Source: JABFRJ01 sp033812735 (GTDB taxonomy: Bacteria; Pseudomonadota; Alphaproteobacteria; Rhizobiales; Hyphomicrobiaceae). Taken from it: a stretch of DNA of 45,791 bases. Made by a program: the position numbers and the translations under genes. Each line of letters opens with the position of its first letter. The stretch's first letter is position 1. The stretch is taken from positions 1 to 45,791 of the forward strand of contig JAPXTA010000024.1 of NCBI GenBank assembly GCA_033812735.1. Reading direction: 5' to 3'. Positions 42,686 through 45,791 of this stretch are shown here, piece after piece. The notes below the pieces were generated by a model, which searched no databases, was not told the origin of the DNA, and saw nothing but the letters and a program-made list of their open reading frames with translations.

Positions 42686-43447
42686 TTACCAGACCGCCTC
42701 CGGATGTGCGCGGGCGAGAACCTGCATCTCGGCCAATAGGTGGCCTAGGTGTTCGGTATGGCGGCCATGACGCCCGCCGGTTTGCATGTAGCGCGGCTTT
42801 GGCACAGCGAGGGCCGCTTCGGCGAGAACCCGCGCTATGGTGGCCTCGAACCGCGGACGGATGGCGGCGCGGTCAGGGACGATGGCCTTGCCGGCAAGCG
42901 AGGTCTCGATGGCGTCCATTTCGAAAAGTTCGCCCGAATAGCCCCACAGATCGTCAAGAGCACCGGCCATCCGTCGATGGCTTTCCGCGGTGCCATCGCC
43001 GAGGCGGATCGCCCATTCGGCCGCGTGGCGGACGTGATACGCCATTTCCTTGGCTGCCTTGACGGCGATCTCGGCGAGGGCTGGATCGCGCGAGGATGAA
43101 AGGGCTTGGTAGTAAGGGTGCATCATCGCGGCGAACAACAAGTGACGCACGATCGTTGCCGCGAAATCGCCGTTCGGTTGTTCGACGAGGAGACAGTTCT
43201 TGAATGCGGCGGCGTCTCTGAAATAAGCGAAGCGATCTTCGTCGCGGCCCTGTCCTTCACGCGCTCCCGCGAGGCTGTAGAGCAGGCGCGCCTGGCCGAT
43301 CAGATCGAGGCCGAGATTGGAGAGCGCAATATCTTCCTCGAGCGTCGGTGCCTGGCCGCTCCATTCGGAGAGACGATGGCCGAGGATGAGCGCATCGTCG
43401 CCGAGGCGGACGCAGTATTCGACCAATGCGGCTGTATCGTTCGTCAT
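42686..43447 (-). CDS. paaC: 1,2-phenylacetyl-CoA epoxidase subunit PaaC
   Basis: A 253-residue ferritin-fold subunit. VEYCVRLGDDALILGHRLSEW, ALSNLGLDLIGQARLLYS and YHVRHAAEWAIRLGDGTAES are PaaC hallmarks. PaaC has lost the iron-binding carboxylates of PaaA and acts as its structural partner. ATG MTNDTAALVEYC is the likely start, with AGG nine bases upstream; an in-frame TTG twelve codons earlier is weaker. No paaA, paaB or paaE lies nearby, and the gene upstream is a PAS protein, so the usual paaABCDE order is broken here. Confidence 0.93.
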   Translation of the reverse strand: MTNDTAALVEYCVRLGDDALILGHRLSEWSGQAPTLEEDIALSNLGLDLIGQARLLYSLAGAREGQGRDEDRFAYFRDAAAFKNCLLVEQPNGDFAATIVRHLLFAAMMHPYYQALSSSRDPALAEIAVKAAKEMAYHVRHAAEWAIRLGDGTAESHRRMAGALDDLWGYSGELFEMDAIETSLAGKAIVPDRAAIRPRFEATIARVLAEAALAVPKPRYMQTGGRHGRHTEHLGHLLAEMQVLARAHPEAVW

Positions 43448-43527
43448 GGGACCAAACCTGTGCCGCGGATACGGTTTGGTCAAGAAGGAGACGACTTAGC
43501 GCGTACTGTCCAGCTTCATGTCGGTCT

Positions 43528-44175
43528 TCACCGCTGCGGTATGTCGGCCGATTTGGTCAGGCCGCCGTCGAGGACGCGGAAAGAGCGCCGGTCCTGCTTG
43601 ACGAGGCGCGCGCCGGCGAGGGAGGCGATCAGCGGGGCCTGGTTGCGGAAAGTCTGGGCGACTGCGTGGGGCCGGCCATCGGGCCAGACGGCTTCGCTGG
43701 CGAGAAGGCGGCGGTAGGCCAGGCGACGGGTGCCGAGCCATGCGGGTGGATCGAAGGCACTCATGGCGCCGACGATGCGCGTGACGGTAGAGGACGTGTG
43801 CACCAGCGGCAAAAGAATGGCTTCGAATAGTACGGGGTCGGCGCCATCGAGAGCGGCGCTCGCCTCGATGGTCAACGTCAGGGCGCCGCCCTGGGCGATT
43901 GTCGATGCAAAATGACGCGCAATCGTCAGGCGATCGGCTTCCGGCCAGTCGTCGAGGAAATTCGAGCCACGGAACTCGAGACCAAATTGTTCGCAGATTT
44001 TGGTGCCGGCAAGGCGGTAGCCGTAGGTCTCGCTATCGAGACGTTCCAGAATGAAGGTTTCCGGCAGAATCGTTGCGATACGGGCGGGTTCGATTTCGAA
44101 ACGCCGGGGGGCAACCCGCTCGCCGCGAACCTCGTTCCAGTATGCGTAAAGAATCTGGTTGGTTAGCTGCTTCAT
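43528..44175 (-). CDS. PAS_5 domain protein
   Basis: A 215-residue protein whose first 150 residues match the PAS_5 (DUF1457, PF07310) family: QLTNQILYAYWNEVRGERVA, EPARIATILPETFILERLD, GYRLAGTKICEQFGLEFRG and the later LLPLVHTSSTVTRIVGAMS. Alphaproteobacteria carry many copies, some involved in motility or cell-surface regulation, but most are unassigned. The C-terminal stretch is basic. The start at MKQLTNQ is the family-typical one; an ATG nine codons earlier is also open. It is divergent from the rhomboid gene. Confidence 0.8.
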   Translation of the reverse strand: MKQLTNQILYAYWNEVRGERVAPRRFEIEPARIATILPETFILERLDSETYGYRLAGTKICEQFGLEFRGSNFLDDWPEADRLTIARHFASTIAQGGALTLTIEASAALDGADPVLFEAILLPLVHTSSTVTRIVGAMSAFDPPAWLGTRRLAYRRLLASEAVWPDGRPHAVAQTFRNQAPLIASLAGARLVKQDRRSFRVLDGGLTKSADIPQR

Positions 44176-44351
44176 TACGCGATCCGAGCGTCCTGCACAC
44201 ATCTTCACGACGGTCCCGGTCGGGGCGTCGGGGGGCAAAGAGCAGGAAGCGTGCCATGGCGCGCGGGCGCGGCTGAACGGGTTAACGCCCCTGGTTGTCA
44301 TTAACGTTGTTCGACGTCATGATCGGTGGCGGAACCGAGAGGCAGACCCGA

Positions 44352-45113
44352 GTGACCGACCCGAGCCGACGCGAGCCTATCTTCAATGCCCCTCTGGTCG
44401 TCGTTGTACTGCTCGGTGTTCTCATCGCCGTTCATGTGGCGCGCGAATGGGTGCTGCCCGGGTATCTGGGGCAGCAGACGGTTGATCGCTGGACATTTGC
44501 GCTGGCGTTCATACCCGCGCGATACGGTAGCGCCGTCACCGATATTCCGGGTGGCTCAATCGCGGGCGCGACATCGTTCCTGACGCACAGCTTGGTGCAT
44601 ATCGACTGGATGCATCTGATCATCAACGGCGCTTGGCTTGCAGCGTTCGGGTCCGCACTGGCGCGGCGGATTGGGACCGCTCGGTTCCTGCTGCTCTATG
44701 GGCTTTCAGCGATCGCTGGCGCGCTGCTTTATCTCGCGGTCAACGGGACGGCTCTGGTGATCATGATCGGCGCGTCGGGCGCGGTGTCCGGGCTGGTCGG
44801 CGCCGCGTTTCGCTTCTTCTTTCGTGCGGTCGACGAGGCACGCTATCATCCTGAAGGGTTGGCTGGTGCGGCACGGCAGGTTCCCCGGATGTCCTATCGC
44901 GACATGGCGGCCGATCCGCGCCTCAGGATGGCCGTCGGCATTTGGATGGTGACGAACATTGTTTTCGCGCTCGCGGCTCCCTGGATGGGCATCGAGGGTG
45001 GCGTCGCCTGGGAAGCGCATCTCGGCGGCTTTCTGTTCGGCCTGTTGGGCTTTGCGCCGTTCGATACGAGGGTCGCGCTGGCGGATGCCTACGACGGTCC
45101 GCCGGTTGCCTGA
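44352..45113 (+). CDS. Rhomboid-family intramembrane serine protease
   Basis: A 253-residue protein with six or so hydrophobic segments. Rhomboid active-site features are HIDWMHLIINGAWLAAFG (His/Asn of the oxyanion region), GASGAVSG with the catalytic Ser, and AHLGGFLFGLLG with the catalytic His. An insertion between helices 4 and 5 (residues FRAVDEARYHPEG to PRLRMAVG) is characteristic of alphaproteobacterial members. The GTG start is chosen because GAGAGG lies nine bases before it; an ATG 11 codons upstream has no such site. Cleavage of membrane substrates is the presumed role; the target is unknown. Confidence 0.88.
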   Translation: MTDPSRREPIFNAPLVVVVLLGVLIAVHVAREWVLPGYLGQQTVDRWTFALAFIPARYGSAVTDIPGGSIAGATSFLTHSLVHIDWMHLIINGAWLAAFGSALARRIGTARFLLLYGLSAIAGALLYLAVNGTALVIMIGASGAVSGLVGAAFRFFFRAVDEARYHPEGLAGAARQVPRMSYRDMAADPRLRMAVGIWMVTNIVFALAAPWMGIEGGVAWEAHLGGFLFGLLGFAPFDTRVALADAYDGPPVA

Positions 45114-45132
45114 AATCTCAGCCCCAGCGATC

Positions 45133-45753
45133 TCAGGCCCAGCCGTAGTTGAAGCTGATCGAGATGCGCTCGCTGCGGCCGTTGTTTACTGGCACCTCGT
45201 GACGCAGATAACTCTCCCAAAGCAGGACATCGCCCGGTTTGGGGTGCATCTCGACGAAGCTGCGGTTGGAGCGGCTTGCTTTTGCCTTGCGTGGCGGTGC
45301 CGCCATCATCAGGGGTAGGCGGGGGTCTTCGAATTTGAGTCCCGCGGCTCCGGGCGGCAATTTGACGTAATATGTGCCGCTGATGATGCTTTGCGGGTGG
45401 ATGTGCGCGGCGTGGTGGCCGCCGGGCGCGAGGACGTTGACCCACAGGCTGTCGAGGCCAAGGCGGCGGCCCGCCAGATCCAAGTCAAGATGCTTGGTGA
45501 AGGCGGCGACGTGCGGGCTGAGAGCGTTTTCGAGGTCTTCGAAGGCGGGGTCGCGGCGCGGCAGGTCGTTGAGCGAGGCGTATGACGTGTAGCCGGGATA
45601 ACCCTCACTGCGGCACCACGCTTTGCCGGCCAGATCGGCGGCGGCGAGGGCCATGCAACTGCGGGCGAGGGATTTGCGGGTGTCGTCGGCGCCGCTCTTC
45701 AGCAGGGGGGCGCGGTACACCGTTGTTACGAAAAGCGTGTCCAGGGTGGCCAT
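45133..45753 (-). CDS. TIGR02466-family putative 2-oxoglutarate/Fe(II) oxygenase
   Basis: A 206-residue cytoplasmic protein of the TIGR02466 family. The iron ligands fit HHAAHIHPQSIISGTYYVKL and the C-terminal HPKPGDVLLWESYLRHEVPV, which carries the second His, and ERISISFNYGWA at the end. This layout is that of jelly-roll oxygenases that need 2-oxoglutarate, but no substrate is known for the family. It is convergent with the rhomboid gene, with 19 bases between the stops. The rest of the window beyond it, 38 bases, has nothing recognised. Confidence 0.9.
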   Translation of the reverse strand: MATLDTLFVTTVYRAPLLKSGADDTRKSLARSCMALAAADLAGKAWCRSEGYPGYTSYASLNDLPRRDPAFEDLENALSPHVAAFTKHLDLDLAGRRLGLDSLWVNVLAPGGHHAAHIHPQSIISGTYYVKLPPGAAGLKFEDPRLPLMMAAPPRKAKASRSNRSFVEMHPKPGDVLLWESYLRHEVPVNNGRSERISISFNYGWA

Positions 45754-45791
45754 GGCTTTCCCGTAGCGCGCGCCGCGCCGCTTGAAAATGG

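Overview
The window is GC-rich (about 60% or more in most genes), densely packed, and carries no rRNA, tRNA, CRISPR array, insertion sequence or phage genes that I can see. Gene content points to an alphaproteobacterium of the Hyphomicrobiales (Rhizobiales) type: a TIGR02302/DUF4175 membrane protein with a Gln/Gly-rich tail, a DUF6455 Cys-rich protein, an AapJ-like amino-acid binding protein, a short alphaproteobacterial H-NS/HvrA protein, a PAS_5 protein and LeuC/IlvC of the expected types. Genus cannot be fixed from sequence reading alone. No stretch without a gene reaches 300 bases; the longest are about 250-290 bases and are described under their sites.

Layout. (1) Bases 1-6207, minus strand: a catabolic locus. 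An upstream pair of overlapping acyl-CoA dehydrogenase genes is followed by a GntR regulator with a palindromic operator, then an LLM-type flavin monooxygenase, a flavin reductase, an HpcH/HpaI-type aldolase and a cyclase-family metal hydrolase that runs off the window. This looks like a regulated oxygenolytic pathway whose substrate I cannot name. (2) 6383-11014: DUF302 protein facing a YeeE/YedE sulfur-compound transporter, an SDR plus RidA pair, a DUF1989 protein, and a mazEF toxin-antitoxin pair with an operator-promoter. (3) 11069-19861: YgiQ radical SAM protein, Mth938-like protein, the TIGR02302 protein, a low-GC orphan lipoprotein, leuC and a DUF6455 protein. (4) 20031-26186: MFS transporter, orphan amino-acid binding protein, a low-GC orphan gene, transaldolase-like fsa, an SDR, and a DUF3592 membrane protein with three related soluble segments. 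(5) 26273-34250: ilvC with a terminator, a YcxB-like membrane protein, a repetitive secreted protein, an orphan ParA, a bifunctional enoyl-CoA hydratase/3-hydroxyacyl-CoA dehydrogenase, a ketopantoate-reductase-like protein and recR, then a structured intergenic region that could encode a small RNA. (6) 34250-40310: aminotransferase, LysE exporter, PPOX flavoprotein, acyl-CoA/acyl-ACP synthetase, SnoaL-like protein, GFA protein and H-NS. (7) 40601-45753: selO, paaD and paaC without paaA/paaB beside them, a PAS_5 protein, a rhomboid protease and a TIGR02466 oxygenase.

How it fits together. Several parts feed CoA-thioester catabolism (acyl-CoA dehydrogenases, FadJ-like enzyme, AMP-binding ligase, PaaC/PaaD), and leuC, ilvC and the aminotransferase belong to amino-acid synthesis. 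These are scattered single genes rather than classical operons. The most promising little-described items are the flavin monooxygenase locus with its operator, the candidate structured RNA between recR and the aminotransferase gene, a two-copy palindromic repeat sitting in two convergent gene junctions, and two low-GC orphan genes.
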